From: Dromaius novaehollandiae
Taxonomy: Eukaryota; Chordata; Aves; Casuariiformes; Dromaiidae
Length of the DNA: 64,000 bases
Direction: 5' to 3'
Assembly: GCF_036370855.1 (NCBI RefSeq)
Contig: NC_088103.1
Coordinates: 36,931,904 to 36,995,903, forward strand
Shown here: piece after piece, positions 15,761 to 25,686 of the stretch
Position numbering within the stretch: position 1 is the stretch's first letter
Layout of the letters: each line of letters opens with the position of its first letter
The notes under the pieces: model-generated
What the model was told of the DNA's origin: nothing
Databases searched by the model: none
Seen by the model: only the letters and a program-made list of their open reading frames with translations
Translations under genes and position numbers: made by a program

Positions 15761-17717
15761 GGAAAGAGGACTAGGATTAAAACAAATTTAACTAAGAGCC
15801 TTTATAATAAATTTTAAAGACAAAAGGTTGGTTGGTCTGGTGCTGGGGGTTTCTTTGTGGTTTCTTTGTTTCTTTTGACTAGCTTTTGGACAGTATCTTG
15901 TATGACAGAAGCACTTCTCCAGCTTTTTAAGGTTGTTCTGCACTGCTTTATTGCATTTTATTCTCTGACCTTTCTGATAAACTCACACCTCTGCAAAATC
16001 TGTAATGCTAGTCACATTTCCATTTGTTAGTCTAGACTGTTGCACTGGAATGGTCAAGATGACTAATGGGCTCCAAAAAGTTGCTTTAAATTACTTTTAG
16101 ATAAAAGTACAGGCCAATTAGTTATGGTTATGCAGGACATCAGTTAGATGATCATAATAGTTCCTTCTGGTTAAAAATGTATGAATCTTGTGAATTGTCC
16201 CCATTGTGACAAGCCAGAATAGTCCTATGTGCCAGATCTGCTTTAAGATCACATCAGCTGTCAAAGTTGCATCAAAGTTTCTGCTAGTCTCTCTGGAATT
16301 TTGTGTAACAGAATGAGGATTCAAAGATGCAAATCTAAACCCTTGAGGGTCAAGTTGCATTTATCCTTTGGAAGCTGACATGGTCCCTCTTGCTGCTTAA
16401 CTCCAAAAGAACCAGTAGAGCAAGTCAAATTTATAAATTTGCCATTCCTTGGAACTGAGAAGTGCTCACAGAGGCTTTTTTTCCTCTCTCCTCTTCCTTG
16501 CTCGGATGCTATTCAGGGAAAGAAGTAACTTTTCCAGTAGTAACAGAAGTCCTTTTCATTGTTGTCTACAGGTGTCACCTAGAGGGGAAGCCATTACATT
16601 CTTTACATGCCCATCTAAACTGAACACATTAGGAATTTTGTCATACATATATGGGCCATGCTTGTATGAATTTCCATAACCCAAAATTTAGGACTATTTT
16701 GTCTCAATGTTGGCCTAAAAAATAAAATAAAAACCAACTCTGAAGACACTTAATATATGTTGATTTTTCATTTGCTCTGAAAGATTGAGATACTGGAAGA
16801 ATGTTGCTGTTTGGTGCCCAGCTCTTAAGATTTTTTAATATTCAGCTAAGTTCAAGCCTCGATTTCAGTGCTAGTCACTCTAGTTTGAAAAATATCAGGG
16901 AGTACTGGGCAAGTGTAGTTTCATGAGAAGGCCTAGGTCCTTACCTCCTCAGAGCATCTCACAAAGACAGCTTTGGATTTACTGAGGAACTTCTCTCCTT
17001 CTGCACCTGTGTGGCACAGGCTGCGTGCCTGTAGGCAAGGTCGTGTTTTGGAGGGGACACGCAGTTCGGCATTGCCTCTGGAGCTGGGAAGAGCAGAAAG
17101 TCTTGACGTGCAGCTTAGTTACAGAGATTGAAAGCTTACCTAGCTCATAAAAGGCTGGAGACCAGCCCTTGGTATGTCTGATTATTCAGCCAGAAAGCCC
17201 TTTTTGCTGCCATAAGTGCAGCTTTGAGCAGATGGATGTTACCTTGGGGACGTTCTCCCATGGCACCTTTCGCAGTACCCTGCAATCCCTGCAAAGGAAC
17301 CGTGGAGGGCATTTGTGCTGCTGTGGCCTCGTTTCACTCCTCTGCAAATGAAACACTTCACTCTCAGTCGTCGCTGCTGTGGCCCTAGATGTCTGCCCAT
17401 GAGATCGGCTCTGATTTCATCTAGAATAACATTTATTCCCACCATGTGGTAATTTGCGCATGGAATCACTTTTTTGTTTTATCTGTGCAAAACAGAGAGT
17501 GAGATGTGATCTTTTTATTTTTATTTATTTTCTTTCTCCCCTTCCCCAGGTTTGCTTTGTGCGTGCTATTATTGTTTGTTTTTATTGTTTTATTTTTGTG
17601 TTTTTAGCATAACAGAAGCCCTAAATTTATCTTCTGCCTAATTTTACAAGAATACAGTGACTTTTCCTATAAACAGAATCTGATGTTCTTTATTTAGGCA
17701 ATTTGGCCCTATAATAA

Positions 17718-17750
17718 ACACACACATGTGCACACATGCGTGCACATACA
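17718..17750. repeat. Alternating purine/pyrimidine tract (CA/TG/CG)
   Basis: A strictly alternating R-Y run made of ACAC, ATGTGC and ATGCGTGC units, 33 nt long, of the kind that can form left-handed Z-DNA. Confidence 0.7.
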
Positions 17751-18305
17751 GCTCCCTCCTAAGCTCATTCTGGCAAGGCCTCCCTCTGTAAATTAGATCT
17801 CTGATGGGCCTTTTTGCTACAGGCAAACCCATTAAAAAGACCATCGAGCATTTTCCTTCTTTTGACACAAGTGTATTACAGTATGTCATCTTGCGTCTGC
17901 AGACAAGGTGGAGATGACTATCTGGCTGCATTAGTCATGGTTATCCTTTGGCGAGTTGTCACTTGAAGGTCATTTTAACGTCCATGCTATTAGAGGCATG
18001 TCATTGACGGAAGGTGGTCTCAAATTGGTCTGTCATGAAATCTGTCTGTCACTAGAAATGGGGTTAACTATATGGACGTAGTATTTTCCAGATTTTGTTA
18101 CTGGCTTTTCATGTTGTTCGTTTGCTAAGATCTGTTTCTGGACTGTGAGCTCCAGCCCCCCAGTTTTTCTCTTCTTTGTCCTCCTTTGCTTGCTGCTCCC
18201 TATTTGTACTCTGTTTCCGTGTTGCCCCATTGAAATGGCTGAAATACTTGCTTTTTGGCTTCAGTGCAAGTGGTATCAGTTGTGTGCACTAAATGGAGAA
18301 GTCTT

Positions 18306-18328
18306 CCCCCCCCCCCCCCCCCCCCCCC
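18306..18328. repeat. C23 homopolymer
   Basis: Twenty-three consecutive C, about 200 nt before the orphan CpG-rich patch. Such runs are prone to length error in assemblies. Confidence 0.9.
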
Positions 18329-18504
18329 GATCATAAGCTTTTGTTGTTGAATATTCCCTGGCACCAGCCCTAGGCCATTGGAAGGAGAAACTTGGGAAAC
18401 TTTCTGGAAGATGATGGTAAAAGCCCAGACTTCATTCTGAGCTTAGGGAGGTGGTAATAATATTTTTAGAGAAGAATTCTATAAGCAATGGCATTAATAT
18501 TTGG

Positions 18505-19650
18505 GATTTTTTCCTGGGGCCGTGTCCTGGAGACGGGCTCTCTGGTGAGTGATGCTGTGCTCTGAGCAGTGACCGGAACTTCCCTGCGTCCGAGGACGGA
18601 GGCAGGGAGGGGAGCGTGGCTGACTCCGCGCTGTGTTTTCCTGTGGAGCTGCGTGTTATGGAGAGGCTAATTGCGGATAACGCACGCGGACTGACGCCCG
18701 CTGCTCTGCCCCTTTCCTCCTGCAAAGCGGACTGATCCGTTCGGCCGTTAGGCAGAAGCAGGAATAGAGAAGGTATTGGTGCTATGGCTGCAGCACTAGC
18801 TGCTTAGTATTTAGGGTTCCTGTTGTGGTGTTGCTGTGTTCAACCAAAGCCGAAGTCGTGTCGCAGCTCCGAGGACGCCCGTGGGAGCACGTTCTCCCGT
18901 GCTTTGCCCCTCGCGCCGGGGGCTCGGCAGCGAGGAGCGATGGTCGGTCTGAGGCCCCTCCGAAAGGTGCGAGGATGGGGAGCTGCTGAGCAGCCCCTGG
19001 GGCGGCCGTGTCCTTTGCGGTGTACACGCCCAGGTGCTGAAAGGCTGAGTCAGGCCGTGCCGCTGGCCTGACAGACGCAGAGGAAAGGGGCCATTTCTGG
19101 TTGGGAGCTGCGGGCTGGGAAAGCTTGCATTTGACAGGGTGAAGGAGGGACACCTGGGAGGCAGGACATACTGATGTGGGCTGTAGTGCTCAGCTGCTTG
19201 GTCTGTAAGAGATGTTTTGGTAGGTCAAAGGTGCAAAATGTCATTTTCTTTCAGAAATATTTTCAGTGTTAAGCATGCTAAAAGGGCTATTGGAAGTATT
19301 TAAGTTATTTCCTCCTGCAGCGCAAGCAAAATTCAGCCGCTTTGGCTGTAGCACCCACGTGAGGCCAGGAGGCAGAGTTGCCGTGGGAGGAGGTGGTGGC
19401 TCTCCCCCGTTCTGGGCTGGCGGAGGCAGAGGGAGCCTCAGGCTTTGCAGGTGGCTTTCCCGTGGCTCGGGCTCGGGAGCGCTGCGCTCTCCCCGTGCTG
19501 CTGGATGGTGCCCTCCTGCGCATCAGGGAGCTGAAGGGGGTGGGGGGTGTGAAGGGAAGGAGGGGTGGGGGTTGGCGGCTGAGCTCGGCCTGCAGGGTGG
19601 CGTTTGGCAAACCCTGGCCCACCGAGGCAGGGGCTTACATGACCTTTGCC
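18505..19650. promoter_or_regulatory. Intergenic CpG-rich patch (orphan CpG-island-like)
   Basis: CpG is common here and GC is high, unlike the AT-rich flanks. Dense parts are about 18515-18745 (roughly 20 CpG by eye), 18845-19065 and 19350-19620. The patch lies between the 3' ends of two convergent genes, about 15 kb from the SMNDC1 promoter. A perfect splice-donor-like CTG|GTGAGT occurs at 18542-18550. Open frames on both strands are low-complexity GC-rich shadows with no known domain. It may be an unannotated promoter, a non-coding RNA start or an enhancer. Confidence 0.5.
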
Positions 19651-19819
19651 TGTTGGGATTCTCTGCTCTCAAGTAATTAGGCCAAATGCAAATCCATGCA
19701 GCTGCTTAAAGGGCCTCAGTACTGCCTTGCTTGGGACCACACAGGCAGCAGAACATTTCCAAATGTGGCCTGTTGCTTTCGAACACGCTGGTTTCCAAAG
19801 CAGGCTAGTGGGGTGAGCT

Positions 19820-19900
19820 GATTAATTTGGCCTTGAACAAGTCATTCAACCTCTTGGTGCCTCTGTTTCCTTACCTGTAAAACATGGACTGTAGTCTGGA
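19820..19900 (+). repeat. MIR-family SINE core
   Basis: The string CCTTGAACAAGTCATTCAAC, followed by CCTCTTGGTGCCTCTGTTTC and TTACCTGTAAAACATGGA, closely follows the MIR core (gaccttgggcaagtcactta, then cctctctgtgcctcagtttc, then ctcatctgtaaaatgggga). Plus orientation; the element probably extends further on both sides. Confidence 0.8.
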
Positions 19901-20162
19901 GAGCTGCAGCCATGCAAGTGAGGCTTCATGCTAATATGGCACTTTCAGGAAATAATCAAGCGAGGCACAGGATTAAATTTGGTTTGTGTTCAGCTAGCCA
20001 AGGGAAGGTAGGTGGCTTCAGGACACTTCTAAGGAGTGTAGAATGGCCCTGAATGTGCTCACATGCTGGAGAAGCTGAGCAAAGCTGAGCTGAGCAAAGA
20101 AATTGTGCAGTGAGAGGAATGACGATTCACTGGCTCTGAGCACTAGTAATAATGCTAGATCT

Positions 20163-20177
20163 CACCTCGGGGGCGCT
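20163..20177 (+). promoter_or_regulatory. CTCF-core-like motif 1
   Basis: CACCTCGGGGGCGCT carries the GGGGGCGC core; by eye it agrees with about 11 of 14 consensus positions. The prediction is from the motif alone. Confidence 0.3.
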
Positions 20178-20245
20178 CCCAGCTGGGAAGTTTCTAAGAT
20201 TATCTGGGATGTTCTCTCATACTGAGCTGAATGTAGCATCTATGG

Positions 20246-20259
20246 ATCTGGAGGGCGCT
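20246..20259 (+). promoter_or_regulatory. CTCF-core-like motif 2
   Basis: ATCTGGAGGGCGCT has the GAGGGCGC core in the same orientation as motif 1 and about 80 bp downstream; roughly 10 of 14 consensus positions agree. Confidence 0.25.
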
Positions 20260-22214
20260 TTGGCACTTCCTCCTTCCTTCCAGTAAGCAGTGGCTCAAGT
20301 GTGCCTCTTCTACAAGGTGTTAATTACAGAGGTAGTTTGAGAGACACCGGATTTAGCATTCATCTGTTCTTCCCCCTGTGATTCCCAGTGAAAGAGAAGT
20401 TGGGCAGAGAAGCCGTTCTTTGCAGGCACAGTTAGCTGTAGGCCAAATTCACCCCCTTTGTAATGTCCCATTGAGTTCATGCACTTCAGCAGGGATTAGT
20501 TTTTGTCTTGAGGGACATTGTGGCAAAACAGGGTAAGCCAGCAAAGGAATTTAAATCATTTTATGGTGGTTTTAACATTGTGGTTGCTAGTCAGAATGCA
20601 TATAGACAGAGTTGTATTACATTAAGAAATAAATTTGACTTGAGCTACCAGTGATTTAGCCAGTGTTCAGTGTAGCTAAGGCTAGGAAACTCTTTCCCTT
20701 GAACTATACCCCCCCCCCCCAAAAAAAAAGACTTGTCTTAAAAAATTGTTTGGGATCTCCTCCTCTCCCCTTTGATGGGCTTGATTGGAAAAGCAAAAGC
20801 TGTTGCCTCTTCTGAAGCAATGGGCAACTGTACAATACAGCACTTACCACCTTACAGACTACAGGTTAAAAATGTAGTGTTTAAAACATAGCATCAATTG
20901 TACTCACTGAAAATGTCTCATTGAGAAGTAACATCACCTTTCAATCTAGGCGAGAGCAAGATGTTTCCAGACCTATTCTGTCAGCATCCATCCTAGGAAA
21001 GCTTTGTTCTTCTGTGTGGACTGGGGAATCCTTGTGAAGGAAGCTCAGCTTAGAAGGATGATTCTTTACAAAAGGCAATAATGTGAATGCTTTTGTGTAG
21101 CACAGGCTTCATTTTGACTGTAGGTTTTGACATTTCAGTAAAAAGTTGTTTAAACAGTTGCTTAAATGTAAGTTAATGGGTAGCTTGTTCAGTTATATGC
21201 ATTGATGTTTATCATAGTTCTGATGCAACTGCCCCTCCCTGTTTGTAACCTGAGTATAACTGAAGCTTTTTGGAGCTCAGATAAAGCCTGGACAAATTGC
21301 AATGGAAAGAGCATCACCAGCTGCAAGGCAGTAGTACTTCAGTTGGGCCTGGCTGGAGCACGTTCCCTGTTATCCCGTGCTTTCTGCGAGCATAAGGAAG
21401 ACACACAAGAATTAGGTGATTGCTACTAGCTTGAATCAGTACTTTGGCAGTTCTTTGTGGAACAGAACATCAATGGGAAGTGTATGTTTGCCTTCTAAAC
21501 ATCCCCACTGGTGAACTGCAATCTTGTAAGTAGGTTTGAAATCCATTGTATTTCCAAATCTCTTGGGTGTCAAGCAGCTACAGAAATGCAAGTTATACAG
21601 TAATCTTAACTCTGCTGTAAGAGAAAGCAAAGGAGAAATGGATTTCTATGCCATGAAACTTGTACTTGCCCCTATAGCTCCTCTTTCCTCTTTATTTCCA
21701 GTGTCTGACGCTTCTGCTAAAAGCTAGTAATGTTTGAAACAGGACAGATGATGTGACTGCACCATCACAGCATTGACAATGGCTACTCTTAAGATGGGTA
21801 AAAATCACAAGTATTGACATCTGAACAGTTACTGAGCAGTCTCAGATTTGAGAGTCAGGTTTGTGCTGTTATAATTTTCCCAAATAGATTACAACTTGTG
21901 TGATTGCTACAGGAACTAGATAATCTACTACAGCCTCCATCTGCTCTGAGGAAGAAACATGCCTCACATGCTCCCTGTCTTGCACAGCCCCCTTCTCTGA
22001 AATAAACAACTCTATTCTTTGACAAAAGAAGTATTTTCCTAAAGTGTTTCTAGCTTAGTGTGAATTTATTTGTGCTTTTTTTTTTCCCCTCTGAATCAGT
22101 CTTTTGTAAGCTTCCCTGGTGTTTTCCTTAAGTGTCCCAATGCATACTGTAGCCACTTGCTATTTTGAGAAGCAGAATAAGACACACTGATTAGTGCTCT
22201 GCCTGGCAGAAACT

Positions 22215-22226
<12 letters not shown>

Positions 22227-22245
<19 letters not shown>
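22227..22245. repeat. G19 homopolymer
   Basis: Nineteen consecutive G after TTTTTTTTTGCCC; a G-quadruplex-capable and assembly-error-prone run. Confidence 0.9.
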
Positions 22246-23884
22246 TGCTACACCTCTCTCTAGTGCAAGTAAGGTACTCACAGATGATGGTGCACTTTTC
22301 CATCATTTGAAGATGAGTGCTTTCTGCTGTGGATAACTGTAACTTTGTCAAAAATATACAAATAAATTTTATGATATTTTATGTAGAAGAAGTAGGTTTC
22401 ATTCCTCTGTATTTATCTGATTTTTGAGTCGCTTAACACTAACATTTCCTCCTTCATTTCAGTATTTCTGAAGTACTAATGGGATTTTGCTAGCACTGTG
22501 GTAGATGTTTATTCTGCTTGTAGAGAACCAAGTCAATGCAAAGTGCGATTTCCAGAGAATCAAATTTCTTACTGTTTAGACCAGCTAATAAGACTGGGAA
22601 AGAGAGGGAAGAAAAAAAAAGTTTCAGCCATGTACTTCGGGTCACTTCAGCTGCTGTGAAATAGATGTTACTAAGGCAGTGTTCCAAAGCTGGCCTACAC
22701 AAGAAGTGACCCCATTTAATCAAGTGGCATGAGGAATAGCTGCATGAACAAGTTTATCTGTTGTTTTTTTATTATTATTAAACAGTGGTCTAAAAGTATT
22801 CTCTCTCCCTCAGATTAGACCACCACAGCTACAGTGGTATTACTGTATCACAACATATTCCAGGTAAGGCATTTAGAAAAGGCCTTTTATCAAAGGTTTG
22901 TTGCAGCAGTGTTTCTCTGCAGCGTCCAACAGAAAATTACAGCCAAGTCATTAGGCAGTCCAGTGTGGGAGAGAGGTCACTAATAGATTATGTAGGAAAA
23001 GTACTATTTCTTTTGAATAAAGTCAAAACAATCAGATGTGTACTAGCTTTGCTAAACTTTTGGGGAGAGGATCAGCAAAAACAAAGAGACCCTGGAGACC
23101 AGCTATTTTTACTTAGGGCTAGACTGTCTGTCAGCATAAGGCAGGCTCCCCTGTCCAGTTGCCTTCTGGTGACTCACTGTACCTTAAGTTCTCTTCAGGA
23201 CTCGTGAATGAGCAGTCCTGTGATATACCACTTACTATAGCGAAAGATGAGCAATCCTAAGTGCATGTAATGCATGGTTTAAGTCTCTTTCTCAGAAGGC
23301 TTTATTATTAACACAACTCCAATCAGATGGAGTTAAGGAAAGGCTCACACAGAGCTTTCCCAAATTCCAGTTTTGTGTATTTTATCATGTTTCCTGTTCT
23401 AACTTGGATAAGATGTTGCTTTTGATTCGCAACAGTGATACAGCCCCTCAGCCACCTGCCAAAACCAGCTTACCTTTCTCAACAGATAGTTGCGTGTGTT
23501 GCTAAACTAGCACCTATTTGATGTCACTGCTGAGCCATGTCTCTCTAGGCTGCAGGCTGTAGTACAGACTCTTTCTAAAAAGCATTAGGATTTTTCCACA
23601 CTTTCCCTCAGATTAGCTTACTGTAAGTTAGAGTTTTTCTAGGCAAAAGAAAATTTAAACCCCCTGCTATCAGTGAAGACCCAGGAATTAGGCCAAAATT
23701 TAATCTTGCAATGACTGTGAAGTACTTTTGATTCATTTTGAGCATCTCATTCTATATACCCAGCATTTTCTGTCTGTCTTATATCACATCAGAAAATTCT
23801 GTATTTATGCTTATACTGATCATTCACTGTACCAAGCTATGTGCACTTCTACTTTGCCAAATATATCCAGGAGATTTTAAACAC

Positions 23885-23890
23885 TTTATT
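23885..23890 (-). terminator. SMNDC1: Distal poly(A) signal of SMNDC1
   Basis: AATAAA on the minus strand (TTTATT on the plus). This is the best candidate for the main 3' end, giving a 3'UTR of about 1.7 kb. Confidence 0.55.
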
Positions 23891-24150
23891 TAATAAAAGT
23901 TAAACATACAAAACTGAAATTAACACACTTTGTATTCATAAAAATCACCTTCTCCCATTAATAGGGAGAACCTTTTTCTATGTATGGATTCTAAACTACC
24001 AGTTGCAGATTTTAGCTTGAGTTGCGACTCAGGTAACTGATGGATATTTCCACCAATCAGTGCATCAACAATCGCTGACGTGACCTGATCTAGTTAACAA
24101 ATTACAAAATGAGCTACATTAACATAATATACAGGGAAATAATGGTCAGG

Positions 24151-24219
24151 GTTAATGGACAAGAAACACTCTTCAATTACTTAATGGGGTATATAGCTGA
24201 TGTACTCTTGTCCATTAAC
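24151..24219 (-). other. Perfect 14-bp stem-loop in SMNDC1 3'UTR
   Basis: GTTAATGGACAAGA (24151-24164) and TCTTGTCCATTAAC (24206-24219) are exact reverse complements with a 41-nt loop. The hairpin falls about 270-330 nt before the distal poly(A) signal. Confidence 0.75.
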
Positions 24220-24896
24220 TCAGCCCTAGATTTTACAAAAATAATATCTACATTGTATACAGGGCTACCCATTAACTTTTTTTAAACACATTACGGATTC
24301 AGAGATGGCACCACTACCGTAAGTGAGAGACAAGTAACAAAGGAAAGCAAATCACATATATAAAATACAAAAATGCAAGAGCTTTTACACGTGGTTTCCT
24401 GAATAAAATTGAAGGGGCTCAGCAGCACTTTAATACAGCTGAAATTACAATGAACACTAGGGCCAGTCTATTTTAGGACAGAAACTTCAGACTAACCTTT
24501 ACTTACTCACAACTAACTAAGTGGTATCTAGGCATTCGTGTCTGCCATGCTTCAGTTCTACTTTACTGGATGGAGAAAGCCCAGACACAAGACATCACTG
24601 TGTGTTCAAGGTCTGTGACCACACCATCAAACCTACAAGTTCAAGACCTACAAGAGGTGAGACGATGACTCACATCCAAAGCATAATTGTTTAAACTTTC
24701 CCAACTTTCTGATCCTTGTTTGTTTGTTTTAAGTACAGTTCTCTACTTTAAAATTGGACTCTAAATACATTGTCCTATGGTCTTCTGGTTACATTTCAGT
24801 AACCTCCTGTTAAAATTTGATGAGTACAAAAAAAAAAAAGATATATCCTCTGTTTAACTTCTAGCATAGGAAATTCAGACTGGAATTAAAGTCAGA

Positions 24897-24902
24897 TTTA
24901 TT
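24897..24902 (-). terminator. SMNDC1: Internal poly(A) signal in SMNDC1 3'UTR
   Basis: AATAAA on the minus strand about 650 nt after the stop. Use would give a shorter 3'UTR lacking the 14-bp hairpin. Confidence 0.35.
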
Positions 24903-25548
24903 GTTTCTAGCACATGAATCATCATTAGTAATAAAGATTATCAGCCCTGTTCTGCCTTTGTTTTACAGCTGTACAAATCTATCTTCACTGGATTTGTAAG
25001 GGAGTAATTTAGAACTTCCTTACCAATTCCATTTGACGTACAGGCTATGATGGAGTCTAGCTCTCTCTCCCAGAGCTGTACCAGCTCTGTAATGCTAAAT
25101 TTGTCACTGAGGCAAGCAGACAGGACCGTGACTACAGAAACAAGAGAGAGGCTGTTAAGGTGCCATTTTTATACCACCACTTTTCTTAGAGAAAGAGAGA
25201 AAGAGAAGGAAAAGAAAAGAAAAAAAAAAAACTTCACTACCAGTATGAATGGAAGATTCTGTAGATCAAAGTTTCAGGTAACTACTGCTTTCAGAGTAAC
25301 AGGTAACAGCAGTTCATGAAAGCATTGCACCTGCAGAATGTATTCTAATGCAGCTACAAAAAGTTTAACAATTAGGGAGTCAAATCAATAGCTGGAGATT
25401 TAAGGCTCGTATCAGCTGAAGCCAAAGTGATGGTGACAAAATGGACTACTCACTATGTGCCAACAAATAATTTACTTTTAGAAAAATATAATGATAAAAA
25501 GATAAGTGTAAAGCCCTGCAGAGATGAAGTTTCACCTTTTCCCCCCTG

Positions 25549-25686
25549 TTACTGAGGCATCAAATGCCTGACGTTATATTTAGAGGTATCTTGATATTGT
25601 GTCATAGGTTTGTCTGCAATGCCACATGTTCCAACTCCAACCTTGCCAGTTACGCTCTCCGGGGAAGCAAAAATACTCCTCTTTAC
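25549..25686 (-). CDS. SMNDC1: SMNDC1 terminal coding exon (residues 194-238)
   Basis: The acceptor is CTTTGCAG. It encodes VKRSIFASPESVTGKVGVGT, CGIADKPMTQYQDTSKYNVR and HLMPQ, then TAA at 25551-25549. As far as I recall the family, this tail is unchanged. Confidence 0.97.
   Translation of the reverse strand, partial: VKRSIFASPESVTGKVGVGTCGIADKPMTQYQDTSKYNVRHLMPQ

Larger units (their letters stand above)
14966..18305. other. Convergent intergenic region, MXI1 side
   Basis: No gene recognised. It contains a tRNA-derived SINE relic (15530-15760), a 16-bp AT-rich palindrome CAAATTTATAAATTTG (16426-16441) and a 33-nt alternating purine/pyrimidine tract (17718-17750). Open frames here are short and show no domain. 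Confidence 0.7.
19901..23860. other. Convergent intergenic region, SMNDC1 side
   Basis: No gene recognised. It contains two CTCF-core-like motifs (20163-20177 and 20246-20259), a C12A9 tract (20709-20729) and a G19 run (22227-22245). The remainder is AT-rich with only short chance open frames. Confidence 0.7.
23861..25548 (-). other. SMNDC1: SMNDC1 3'UTR (end approximate)
   Basis: Minus-strand sequence after the TAA up to the distal poly(A) signal. It contains a purine-rich GAAA/A-run on the plus strand (25190-25232), which is a pyrimidine tract in the RNA; an internal AATAAA (complement of 24897-24902); and a 14-bp perfect hairpin (arms 24151-24164 and 24206-24219). Confidence 0.65.

Noticed and set aside
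19266-19676. 136-codon (+) and 105-codon (-) open frames in the orphan CpG patch
   Set aside because: Gly/Arg/Ser/Pro-rich low-complexity shadows on both strands of the same GC-rich DNA.
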